Translations under genes and position numbers: made by a program
The notes under the pieces: model-generated
The model's database searches: none
Seen by the model: the letters and a program-made list of their open reading frames with translations, nothing else
What the model was told of the DNA's origin: nothing
Assembly: GCA_947000775.1 (NCBI GenBank)
Contig: CAMQGK010000239.1
Coordinates: 186,001 to 250,000, forward strand
DNA from: Pterois miles
Lineage: Eukaryota; Chordata; Actinopteri; Perciformes; Scorpaenidae
Reading direction: 5' to 3'
Length of the DNA: 64,000 nucleotides
Shown here: positions 46,433 to 58,736 of the stretch, piece after piece
Numbering within the stretch: position 1 is the stretch's first letter
Layout: every line of letters starts with the position of its first letter

Positions 46433-49400
46433 TTCGGTTGTCGTCCACTCTCCAGGAAGAGTCCTGTCCTGTGAGATCAGAAAACTGAAGTTGGTTCAGT
46501 GTGTTGAGTGGACTGCTGTGGTGCTGGAGCTTCCTCACATCAGACTGGTTGTGTGATGCTGCTGGCTTGGTGTGGTTCGGTTGTCGTCCACTCTCCGGGA
46601 AGAGTCCTGTCCTGAGATCAGAAACAAGTCAGGAATGTGGATCCTTCTCTTGGTCTGCTAATTCATATCTAAATAAATCTGCATTAATCAGTGGTGTCAC
46701 AGGTTATATGAGTCTGGAAAACATGTGTAGGCTTCATCTTTGACACTACTGAAGCTGGCTGCAGCTACATATTTACAGTGGTAACAATCTTCTTATCCAA
46801 CTGTTGGCTAGAAAATCAATATGCATATTTCCCAAAATGACAAAATGTTCCTTTAATGTGCAGCTTACTTAGCTAGTCCACGAAAACACAGGCGTTTCCT
46901 GCCGTTCTGTCCGTCTTGTGGTCCGTCATCCATCTGACCTGGTCGGGAATCAGCATTTCTTCATTGTTGTAAAGGAGCCGCTGAACTACAGCAACACTCA
47001 GTCTGAGTCTCTGCAAAAATACAAATAAATAATGGTGTTTTATATAACCTTCAACTGATTTATGACTGAAGAAGATTCATGTTAACCAACATCAGTATGA
47101 GACTGAACACAGGATCATGTTACATGGCTGAGTTTTTGTTATTTTGACTAATATAAACATGAGATCAGTCCAGTGTGTAAAGTGTGGAGCTGAAGGCGGT
47201 TCAGTGTGTTGAGTGGACTGCTGTGGTGCTGGAGCTTCCTCACATCAGACTGGTTGTGTGATGCTGCTGGCTTGGTGTGGTTCGGTTGTCGTCCACTCTC
47301 CGGGAAGAGTCCTGTCCTGTGAGATCAGAAACAAGTCAGGAATGTGGATCCTTCTCTTGGTCTGCTGTCAGTGTCTCCCAGACTTCAGCTATAATAATCA
47401 ACTACGAAGACTAATTCAAGTCGAAATAAATCTGCATTGATCAGTGTTGTCACAGGTTATATGAGTCTGGAAAACATGTGTGGCTTCATCTTTGCCTGGT
47501 GCTGAAGCTGGCTGCAGCTACATATTTACAGGGTAAACAATCTTCTTGTTTAACTGTTGGCTAAAAAATCAATATGCATATTTCCCAAAATGACAAAATG
47601 TTCCTTTAAAGTGCAGCTTACTTAGCGTCGGCCACGTAAACACAGGCGTTTCCTGCCGTTCTGTCTGTCTTGTGGTCCGTCATCCATCTGACCTGGTCGG
47701 GAATCAGCATTTCTTCATTGTTGTAAAGGAGCCGCTGAACTACAGCAACACTCAGTCTGAGTCTCTGTAAAAATGCAAATGAATAATGGTGTTTTATATA
47801 ACCTTCAACTGATTTACTACTGAAGAAGATTCATGTTAACCAACATCAGTATGAGACTGAACACAGGATCATGTTACATGGCTGAGTTTTTGTTATTTTG
47901 ACTAATATAAACATGAGATCAGTCCAGTGTGTAAAGTGTGGAGCTGAAGGTGGTTCAGTGTGTTGAGTGGACTGCTGTGGTGCTGGAGCTTCCTCACATC
48001 AGACTGGTTGTGTGATGCTGCTGGCTTGGTGTGGTTCGGTTGTCGTCCACTCTCTGGGAAGAGTCCTGTCCGTGAGATCAGAAACAAGTCAGGAATGTGG
48101 ATCCTTCTCTTGGTCTGCTGTCAGTGTCTCCCAGACTTCAGCTATAATAATCAACTACGAAGACTAATTCATGTATAAATAAATCTGCATTGATCAGTGG
48201 TGTCACAGGTTATATGAGTCTGGAAAACATGTGTAGGCTTCATCTTTGACACTACTGAAGCTGGCTGCAGCTACATATTTACAGTGGTAAAAATCTTCTT
48301 GTCTAACTGTTGGCTAAAAAATCAATATGCATTTTTCCCAAAATGACAAAATGTTCCTTTAATGTGCAGCTCACTTAGCTAGTCCACGAAAACACAGGCG
48401 TTTCCGTCCGTTCTGTCCGTCTTGTGGTCCGTCATCCATCTGACCTGGTCGGGAATCAGCATTTCTTCATTGTTGTAAAAGAGCCGCTGAAATACAGCAA
48501 CACTCAGTCCGAGTCTCTGCAAAAATACAAATAAATAATGGTGTTTTATATAACCTTCAACTGATTTACTACTGAAGAAGATTCATGTTAACCAACATCA
48601 GTATGAGACTGAACACAGGATCATGTTACATGGCTGAGTTTTTGTTATTTTGACTATTATAAACATGAGATCAGTCCAGTGTGTAAAGTGTGGAGCTGAA
48701 GGCGGTTCAGTGTGTTGAGTGGACTGCTGTGGTGCTGGAGCTTCCTCACATCAGACTGGTTGTGTGATGCTGCTGGCTTGGTGTGGTTCGGTTCAGGTCC
48801 ACTCTCTGGGAAGAGTCCTGTCCTGTGAGATCAGAAACAAGTCAGAAATGTGGATCCTTCTCTTGGTCTGCTGTCAGTGTCTCCCAGACTTCAGCTATAA
48901 TAATCAACTACGAAGACTAATTCATGTCGAAATAAATCTGCATTGATCAGTGGTGTCACAGGTTATATGAGTCTGGAAAACACGTGTAGGCTTCATCTTT
49001 GACACTACTGAAGCTGGCTGCAGCTACATATTTACAGTGGTAACAATCTTCTTATCTAACTGTTGGCTAGAAAATCAATATGCATATTTCCCAAAATGAC
49101 AAAATGTTCCTTTAGAGTGCAGCTTACTTATGTCGGCCACGTAAACACAGGCGTTTCCTGCCGTTCTGTCCGTCTTGTGGTCCGTCATCCATCTGACCTG
49201 GTCGGGAATCAGCATTTCTTCATTGTTGTAAAGGTGTAAAGGAGCTTCTGAACTACAGCAACACTCAGTCTGAGTCTCTGCAAAAATACAAATAAATAAT
49301 GGTGTTTTATATAACCTTCAACTGATTTATGACTGAAGAAGATTCATGTTAACCAACATCAGTATGAGACTGAACAACGGATCATGTTACATGGCTGAGT

Positions 49401-52400
49401 TTTTGTTATTTTGACTAATATAAACATGAGATCAGTTCAGTGTGTAAAGTGTGGAGCTGAAGGCGGTTGAGTGTGTTGAGTGGACTGCTGTGGTGCTGGA
49501 GCTTCCTCACATCAGACTGGTTGTGTGTGTGCTGGATGCTGCTGGCTTGGTGTGGTTCGGTTCACGTCCACTCTCCGGGAAGAGTCCTGTCCTGTGAGAT
49601 CAGAAACAAGTCAGGAATGTGGATCCTTCTCTTGGTCTGCTGTCAGTGTCTCCCAGACTTCAGCTATAATAATCAACTACGAAGACTAATTCATGTAGAA
49701 ATAAATCTGCATTGATCAGTGGTGTCACAGGTTATATGAGTCTGGAAAACATGTGTAGGCTTCATCTTTGACACTACTGAAGCTGGCTGCAGCTACATAT
49801 TTACAGTGGTAACAATCTTCTTATCTAACTGTTGGCTAGAAAATCAATATGCATATTTCCCAAAATGACAAAATGTTCCTTTAGAGTGCAGCTTACTTAC
49901 GTCGGCCACGAAAACACAGGCGTTTCCTGCCGTTCTGTCCGTCTTGTGGTCCGTCATCCATCTGACCTGGTCGGGAATCAGCATTTCTTCATTGTATGTA
50001 AAGGAGCCGCTGAACTACAGCAACACTCAGTCTGAGTCTCTGTAAAAATGCAAATGAATAATGGTGTTTTATATAACCTTCAACTGATTTACTACTGAAG
50101 AAGATTCATGTTAACCAACATCAGTATGAGACTGAACACAGGATCATGTTACATGGCTGAGTTTTTGTTATTTTGACTATTATAAACATGAGATCAGTTC
50201 AGTGTGTAAAGTGTGGAGCTGAAGGCGGTTCAGTGTGTTGAGTGGACTGCTGTGGTGCTGGAGCTTCCTCACATCAGACTGGTTGTGTGATGCTGCTGGC
50301 TTGGTGTGGTTCGGTTCTCGTCCACTCTCCGGGAAGAGTCCTGTCCTGTGAGATCAGAAACAAGTCAGGAATGTGGATCCTTCTCTTGGTCTGCTGTCAG
50401 TGTCTCCCAGACTTCAGCTATAATAATCAACTACGAAGACTAATTCATGTGGAATTAAATCTGCATTGATCAGTGGTGTCACAGGTTATATGAGTCTGGA
50501 AAACATGTGTAGGCTTCATCTTTGACACTACTGAAGCTGGCTGCAGCTACATATTTACAGTGGTAACAATCTTCTTGTTTAACTGTTGGCTAGAAAATCA
50601 ATATGCATATTTCCCAAAATGAAAAAATGTTCCTTTAGAGTGCAGCTTACTTATGTCGGCCACGTAAACACAGGCGTTTCCTGCCGTTCTGTCCGTCTTG
50701 TGGTCCGTCATCCATCTGACCTGGTCGGGAATCAGCATTTCTTCATTGTGTGTAAAGGAGCCACTGAACTACAGCAACACTCAGTCTGAGTCTCTGTAAA
50801 AATACAAATAAATAATGGTGTTTTATATAACCTTCAACTGATTTACTACTGAAGAAGATTCATGTTAACCAACATCAGTATGAGACTGAACACAGGATCA
50901 TGTTACATGGCTGAGTTTTTGTTATTTTGACTAATATAAACATGAGATCAGTCCAGTGTGTACAGTGTGGAGCTGAAGGCGGTTCAGTGTGTTGAGTGGA
51001 CTGCTGTGGTGCTGGAGCTTCCTCACATCAGACTGGTTGTGTGATGCTGCTGGCTTGGTGTGGTTCGGTTGTCGTCCACTCTCCGGGAAGAGTCCTGTCC
51101 TGTGAGATCAGAAACAAGTCAGGAATGTGGATCCTTCTCTTGGTCTGCTGTCAGTGTCTCCCAGACTTCAGCTATAATAATCAACTACGAAGACTAATTC
51201 ATGTGGAATTAAATCTGCATTGATCAGTGGTGTCACAGGTTATATGAGTCTGGAAAACATGTGTAGGCTTCATCTTTGACACTACTGAAACTGGCTGCAG
51301 CTACATATTTACAGTGGTGACAATCTTCTTGTTTAACTGTTGGCTAGAAAATCAATATGCATATTTCCCAAAATGAAAAAATGTTCCTTTAGAGTGCAGC
51401 TTACTTATGTCGGCCACGTAAACACAGGCGTTTCCGTCCGTTCTGTCCGTCTTGTGGTCCGTCATCCATCTGACCTGGTCGGGAATCAGCATTTCTTCAT
51501 TGTTGTAAAGGAGCCGCTGAACTACAGCAACACTCAGTCTGAGTCTCTGCAAAAATACAAATAAATAATGGTGTTTTATATAACCTTCAACTGATTTACT
51601 ACTGGAGAAGATTCATGCTAACCAACATCAGTATGAGACTGAACACAGGATCATGTTACATGGCTGAGTTTTTGTTATTTTGACTAATATAAACATGAGA
51701 TCAGTCCAGTGTGTAAAGTGTGGAGCTGAAGGTGGTTCAGTGTGTTGAGTGGACTGCTGTGGTGCTGGAGCTTCCTCACATCAGACTGGTTGTGTGATGC
51801 TGCTGGCTTGGTGTGGTTCGGTTCACGTCCACTCTCCGGGAAGAGTCCTGTCCTGTGAGATCAGAAACAAGTCAGGAATGTGGATCCTTCTCTTGGTCTG
51901 CTGTCAGTGTCTCCCAGACTTCAGCTATAATAATCAACTACGAAGACTAATTCATGTGGAATTAAATCTGCATTGATCAGTGGTGTCACAGGTTATATGA
52001 GTCTGGAAAACATGTGTAGGCTTCATCTTTGACACTACTGAAGCTGGCTGCAGCTACATATTTGCAGTGGTAAAAATCTTGTTTAACTGTTGGCTAAAAA
52101 ATCAATATGCATATTTCCCAAAATGACAAAATGTTCCTTTAATGTGCAGCTTACTTACCTAGTCCACGAAAACACAGGCGTTTCCGTCCGTTCTGTCCGT
52201 CTTGTGGTCTGTCACCCATCTGACCTTGTCGGGAATCAGCATTTCTTCATTGTTGTAAAGGAGCCACTGAACTACAGCAACACTCAGTCCGAGTCTCTGC
52301 AAAAATACAAATAAATAATGGTGTTTTATATAACCTTCAACTGATTTACTACTTTAGAAGATTCATGTTAACCAACATAAATATGAGACTGAACACAGGA

Positions 52401-55400
52401 TCATGTTACATGGCTGAGTTTTTGTTATTTTGACTAATATAAACATGAGATCAGTCCAGTGTGTAAAGTGTGGAGCTGAAGGCGGTTCAGTGTGTTGAGT
52501 GGACTGCTGTGGTGCTGGAGCTTCCTCACATCAGACTGGTTGTGTGATGCTGCTGGCTTGGTGTGGTTCGGTTGTCGTCCACTCTCCGGGAAGAGTCCTG
52601 TCCTGTGAGATCAGAAACAAGTCAGGAATGTGGATCCTTCTCTTGGTCTGCTGTCAGTGTCTCCCAGACTTCAGCTATAATAATAAACTACGAAGTATAA
52701 TTCATGTGGAATTAAATCTGCATTGATCAGTGGTGTCACAGGTTATATGAGTCTGGAAAACACGTGTAGGCTTCATCTTTGACACTACTGAAGCTGGCTG
52801 CAGCTACATATTTACAGTGGTAACAATCTTCTTATCTAACTGTTGGCTAGAAAATCAATATGCATATTTCCCAAAATGACAAAATGTTCCTTTAGAGTGC
52901 AGCTTACTTATGTCGGCCACGTAAACACAGGCGTTTCCTGCCGTCCTGTCCGTCTTGTGGTCCGTCATCCATCTGACCTGGTCGGGAATCAGCATTTCTT
53001 CATTGTTGTAAAGGAGCCACTGAACTACAGCAACACTCAGTCTGAGTCTCTGTAAAAATACAAATAAATAATGGTGTTTTATATAACCTTCAACTGATTT
53101 ATGACTGAAGAAGATTGATGTTAACCAACATCAGTATGAGACTGAACACAGGATCATGTTACATGGCTGAGTTTTTGTTATTTTGACTAATATAAACATG
53201 AGATCAGTCCAGTGTGTAAAGTGTGGAGCTGAAGGCAGTTCAGTGTGTTGAGTGAACTGCTGTGGTGCTGGAGCTTCCTCACATCAGACTGGTTGTGTGA
53301 TGCTGCTGGCTTGGTGTGGTTCGGTTGTCGTCCACTCTCCGGGAAGAGTCCTGTCCTGTGAGATCAGAAACAAGTCAGGAATGTGGATCCTTCTCTTGGT
53401 CTGCTGTCAGTGTCTCCCATACTTCAGCTGCTATAATCAACTACGAAGACTAATTCATGTCGAAATAAATCTGCATTGATCAGTGGTGTCACAGGTTATA
53501 TGAGTCTGGAAAACATGTGTAGGCTTCATCTTTGACACTACTGAAGCTGGCTGCAGCTACATATTTACAGTGGTAACAATCTTCTTATCTAACTGTTGGC
53601 TAGAAAATCAATATGCATATTTCCCAAAATGACAAAATGTTCCTTTAATGTGCAGCTTACTTACCTAGTCCACGAAAACACAGGCGTTTCCGTCCGTTCT
53701 GTCCGTCTTGTGGTCCGTCACCCATCTGACCTGGTCGGGAATCAGCATTTCTTCATTGTTGTAAAGGAGCCACTGAACTACAGCAACACTCAGTCCGAGT
53801 CTCTGCAAAAATACAAATAAATAATGGTGTTTTATATAACCTTCAACTGATTTACTACTTTAGAAGATTCATGTTAACCAACATAAATATGAGACTGAAC
53901 ACAGGATCATGTTACATGGCTGAGTTTTTGTTATTTTGACTAATATAAACATGAGATCAGTCCAGTGTGTAAAGTGTGGAGCTGAAGGCAGTTCAGTGTG
54001 TTGAGTGGACTGCTGTGGTGCTGGAGCTTCCTCACATCAGACTGGTTGTGTGATGCTGCTGGCTTGGTGTGGTTCGGTTGTCGTCCACTCTCCGGGAAGA
54101 GTCCTGTCCTGAGATCAGAAACAAGTCAGGAATGTGGATCCTTCTCTTGGTCTGCTGTCAGTGTCTCCCAGACTTCAGCTGCTATAATCAACTATGAAGA
54201 CTAATTCATGTGGAATTAAATCTGCATTGATCAGTGGTGTCACAGGTTATATGAGTCTGGAAAACATGTGTAGGCTTCATCTTTGACACTACTGAAACTG
54301 GCTGCAGCTACATATTTACAGTGGTGACAATCTTCTTGTTTAACTGTTGGCTAGAAAATCAATATGCATATTTCCCAAAATGAAAAAATGTTCCTTTAGA
54401 GTGCAGCTTACTTATGTCGGCCACGTAAACACAGGCGTTTCCGTCCGTTCTGTCCGTCTTGTGGTCCGTTATCCATCTGACCTGGTCGGGAATCAGCATT
54501 TTATCATTGTTGTAAAGGAGCCACTGAACTACAGCAACACTCAGTCTGAGTCTCTGCAAAAATACAAATAAATAATGGTGTTTTATATAACCTTCAACTG
54601 ATTTACTACTGAAGAAGATTCATGTTAACCAACATCAGTATGAGACTGAACACAGGATCATGTTACATGGCTGAGTTTTTGTTATTTTGACTAATATAAA
54701 CATGAGATCAGTCCAGTGTGTAAAGTGTGGAGCTGAAGGCGGTTCAGTGTGTTGAGTGGACTGCTGTGGTGCTGGAGCTTCCTCACATCAGACTGTTTGT
54801 GTGATGCTGCTGGCTTGGTGTGGTTCGGTTGTCGTCCACTCTCCGGGAAGAGTCCTGTCCTGTGAGATCAGAAACAAGTCAGGAATGTGGATCCTTCTCT
54901 TGGTCTGCTGTCAGTGTCTCCCAGACTTCAGCTATAATAATCAACTACGAAGACTAATTCATGTGGAATTAAATCTGCATTGATCAGTGGTGTCACAGGT
55001 TATATGAGTCTGGAAAACATGTGTAGGCTTCATCTTTGACACAACTGAAGCTGGCTGCAGCTACATATTTTCAGTGGTGACAATCTTCTTATCTAACTGT
55101 TGGCTAGAAAATCAATATGCATATTTCCCAAAATGACAAAATGTTCCTTTAGAGTGCAGCTTACTTGTGTCGGCCACGTAAACACAGGCGTTTCCTGCCG
55201 TTCTGTCCGTCTTGTGGTCCGTCATCCATCTGACCTGGTCGGGAATCAGCATTTCTTCATTGTTGTAAAGGTGTAAAGGAGCTGCTGAACTACAGCAACA
55301 CTCAGTCTGAGTCTCTGTAAAAATGCAAATGAATAATGGTGTTTTATATAACCTTCAACTGATTTATGACTGAAGAAGATTCATGTTAACCAACATCAGT

Positions 55401-57875
55401 ATGAGACTGAACACAGGATCATGTTACATGGCTGAGTTTTTGTTATTTTGACTAATATAAACATGAGATCAGTCCAGTGTGTAAAGTGTGGAGCTGAAGG
55501 TGGTTCAGTGTGTTGAGTGGACTGCTGTGGTGCTGGAGCTTCCTCACATCAGACTGGTTGTGTGATGCTGCTGGCTTGGTGTGGTTCGGTTGTCGTCCAC
55601 TCTCCGGGAAGAGTCCTGTCCTGTGAGATCAGAAACAAGTCAGGAATGTGGATCCTTCTCTTGGTCTGCTGTCAGTGTCTCCCAGACTTCAGCTGCTATA
55701 ATCAACTACGAAGACTAATTCATGTCGAAATAAATCTGCATTGATCAGTGGTGTCACAGGTTATATGAGTCTGGAAAACATGTGTAGGCTTCATCTTTGA
55801 CACTACTGGAGCTTGCTGCAGCTACATATTTACAGTGGTAACAATCTTCTTATCTAACTGTTGGCTAGAAAATCAATATGCATATTTCCCAAAATGACAA
55901 AATGTTCCTTTAATGTGCAGCTTACTTACCTAGTCCACGAAAACACAGGCGTTTCCGTCCGTTCTGTCCGTCTTGTGGTCCGTCACCCATCTGACCTGGT
56001 CGGGAATCAGCATATCTTCATTGTTGTAAAGGTGTAAAGGAGCCGCTGAACTACAGCAACACTGAGTCTGAGTCTCTGTAAAAATACAAATAAATGATGG
56101 TGTTTTAAATAACCTTAAACTGATTTACTACTGAAGAAGATTCATGTTAACCAACATCAGTATGAGACTGAACACAGGATCATGTTACATGGCTGAGTTT
56201 TTGTTGTTTTGACTAATATAAACATGAGATCAGTCCAGTGTGTAAAGTGTGGAGCTGAAGGTGGTTCAGTGTGTTGAGTGGACTGCTGTGGTGCTGGAGC
56301 TTCCTCACATCAGACTGGTTGTGTGATGCTGCTGGCTTGGTGTGGTTCGGTTGTCATCCACTCTCCGGGAAGAGTCCTTTCCTGAGATCAGAAAAGAGTC
56401 AGGAATGTGGATCCTTCTCTTGGTCTGCTGTCAGTGTCTCCCAGACATCAATTAAAAAAAAATCAACTACGAAGACTAATTCCTGTGGAATTAAATCTGC
56501 ATTGATCAGTGGTGTCACAGGTTATATGAGTCTGGAAAACATGTGTAGGCTTCATCTTTGACACTACTGAAACTGGCTGCAGCTACATATTTACAGTGGT
56601 GACAATCTTCTTGTTTAACTGTTGGCTAGAAAATCAATATGCATATTTCCCAAAATGACAAAATGTTCCTTTAATGTGCAGCTTACTTACCTAGTCCACG
56701 AAAACACAGGCGTTTCCGTCCGTTCTGTCCGTCTTGTGGTCCGTCATCCATCTGACCTGGTCGGGAATCAGCATTTTTCATTGTTGTAAAGGTGTAAAGG
56801 AGCCGCTGAACTACAGCAACACTCAGTCTGAGTCTCTGTAAAAATACAAATAAATAATGGTGTTTTATATAAACTTCAACTGATTTATGACTGAAGAAGA
56901 TTCATGTTAACTAACATCAGTATGAGACTGAACACAGGATCATGTTACATGGCTGAGTTTTTGTTATTTTGACTAATATAAACATGAGATCAGTCCAGTG
57001 TGTAAAGTGTGGAGCTGAAGGAGGTTGAGTGTGTTGAGTGGACTGCTGTGGTGCTGGAGCTTCCTCACATCAGACTGGTTGTGTGATGCTGCTGGCTTGG
57101 TGTGGTTCGGTTCACGTCCACTCTCCAGGAAGAGTCCTGTCCTGTGAGATCAGAAACAAGTCAGGAATGTGGATCCTTCTCTTGGTCTGCTGTCAGTGTC
57201 TCCCAGACTTCAGCTATAATAATCAACTACGAAGACTAATTCAAGTCGAAATAAATCTGCATTGATCAGTGTTGTCACAGGTTATATGAGTCTGGAAAAC
57301 ATGTGTAGGCTTCATCTTTGACACTACTGAAGCTGGCTGCAGCTACATATTTGCAGAGGTAAAAATCTTCTTGTTTAACTGTTGGCTAAAAAAATCAATA
57401 TGCATATTTCCCAAAATGACAAAATGTTCCTTTAAAGTGCAGCTTACTTACCTAGTCCACGAAAACACAGGCGTTTCCGTCCGTTCTGTCTGTCTTGTGG
57501 TCCGTCATCCATCTGACCTGGTCGGGAATCAGCATTTCTTCATTGTTGTAAAGGAGCCACTGAACTACAGCAACACTGAGTCTGAGTCTCTGTAAAAATA
57601 CAAATAAATAATCGTGTTTTATATAATCTTCAACTGATTTACTACTGAAGAAGATTCATGTTAACCAACATCAGTATGAGACTGAACACAGGATCATGTT
57701 ACATGGCTGAGTTTTTGGTATTTTGACTAATATAAACATGAGATCAGTCCAGTGTGTAAAGTGTGGAGCTGAAGGCAGTTCAGTGTGTTGAGTGGACTGC
57801 TGTGGTGCTGGAGCTTCCTCACATCACACTGGTTGTGTGATGCTGCTGGCTTGGTGTGGTTCGGTTCAAGTCCAC
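46433..57875 (-). repeat. Right tandem array (about 15 units, opposite orientation)
   Basis: Same unit as the left array, with exon-like sense on the minus strand. Exon-A acceptors lie near 47,011, 47,762, 48,515, 49,278, 50,038, 50,793, 51,545, 52,298, 53,049, 53,802, 54,554, 55,315, 56,074, 56,836 and 57,588, a mean spacing of about 756. Unlike the left array, it contains no large insertions. Its inner end (46,433-46,640) has a rearranged repeat of the exon-B region. It lies upstream of the central gene and shares its orientation, while the left array lies downstream and points the other way. Confidence 0.95.
49832..50035 (-). pseudogene. Right-array exon-A copy with donor and no stop
   Basis: Read on the minus strand, exon A here ends GTGGCCGAC followed by GTAAGTAAG, so the in-frame TAG seen in many units is absent and the donor is kept. 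It is one of few copies able both to be read through and to be spliced. Neighbouring copies near 49,130, 50,650, 51,410, 52,910 and 54,415 have GCCGAC followed by ATAAGTAAG, the ancestral-looking form shared with the central gene. Confidence 0.55.
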
Positions 57876-58022
57876 TCTCCGGGATGTGGATCCTTCTCTT
57901 AGTCTGTGCCTGACTTTTCTTTACTTCTTCACACTTTTTGCTCTCCCCCCATATGAGTTGTGTGAAACCAAACCCACACAACCTAATGTGTGATACAGGA
58001 GATATGAGTGGGTTGTGGGGAT

Positions 58023-58076
58023 AACTGAATTTCCCCACTGTGGGACCAATAAAGGAATATCTTCTTCTTCTTCTTC
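58023..58076 (+). mobile_element. Short LINE/SINE-tail-like insert, right arm only
   Basis: Contains AACTGAATTTCCCCACTGTG, then ACCAATAAAGGAATATC and a CTT repeat, the typical 3' tail of dead-on-arrival fish retroposons. The mirrored left site (about 593-606) is empty (GATTAATTATCCCC). It therefore inserted after the inverted duplication. Confidence 0.65.
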
Positions 58077-58596
58077 TAATTAATCACATGCATTTCCATT
58101 TCATCTGCGTTGACCACTGCACGGTCTCTCTGCAGCAGTTTAACCTTGTGACAGGGGTCACTAACTAAAGAGTGATGCCTGCTGACTTGAACTGATCTGC
58201 CACTCAGCCTTTAATTTTTAACATTTCCCTCCAATGCATCCAGATCTTATCTTATCTTATCTTAAATAGGTTGACGCCGGGGGAACTGTAACCCAACCTC
58301 TCTACATTAGACCAGAGGCTCTGTCACCATAACGCCTTCCATGACTCACCCCGGACTACACTTGAGGGCAACTACTGGGTCACGGATGGGAAATCATTGC
58401 ATCTAATTTGGAAATAGGAAGTAGTGGCTGTAGTGGTCATGTTATCTGTGTGTTTATCCTCTTATTGTGTGTGAAATCAAAATGTCAAACTAGTAATGGA
58501 ACTTCAGTCTGATTGGGAGTGCACACATTTAGAGGAGCTGGCAGCACTCCTCCTTTTTTACTTTAATATTATTCTGCTTCACATTTACATTCATAA

Positions 58597-58684
58597 TATA
58601 TATATGTACTGTGTGAACAACAGAGTGTAAAACTGAATTTCCCCACTGTGGGACTAATAAAGGAATATCTTCTTCTTCTTCTAA
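58597..58684 (+). mobile_element. Second short retroposon-tail-like insert, right arm only
   Basis: Same tail type (ACTGAATTTCCCCACTGTGG, ACTAATAAAGGAATATC, CTT repeat), preceded by an AT run. The mirrored left site (about 78-90, CCATTTATTATGAATG) lacks it. A short TAAT-like duplication flanks the insert. Confidence 0.6.
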
Positions 58685-58736
58685 TAAATGGTTTTCTGTA
58701 CTTTATCGCCATTCTATTTATTTGAGTAGTTACTTG

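Larger units (their letters stand above)
57876..58736. repeat. Right outer arm of the 58.7-kb inverted repeat
   Basis: Reverse complement of 1-754. It differs by two short inserts absent on the left (58,023-58,076 and about 58,597-58,684), both carrying ACTGAATTTCCCCACTGTGG and ending in CTT repeats. It also lacks the left arm's small AAGTATGT expansion. Otherwise the arms are nearly identical by eye. Confidence 0.88.

Noticed and set aside
755..57875. Many antisense ORFs of 60-76 residues starting MDCCGAG or MARKSICIF in nearly every unit
   Set aside because: They lie opposite the exon-like segments. The ATG and stop positions recur only because the units are recent copies, and exon B homology to the central gene supports the other strand. 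They are shadows, not a gene family.
755..57875. Centromeric or ordinary satellite DNA
   Set aside because: Possible in principle, but the unit contains paired acceptor and donor signals and matches two exons of a nearby gene, which plain satellites do not explain.
1..58736. A single giant transposon with terminal inverted repeats at 1 and 58,736
   Set aside because: The inverted ends are long and contain ordinary flank sequence. No transposase or integrase common to large elements is present, and no target duplication can be tested because the left side is cut at base 1. Segmental inverted duplication fits better.
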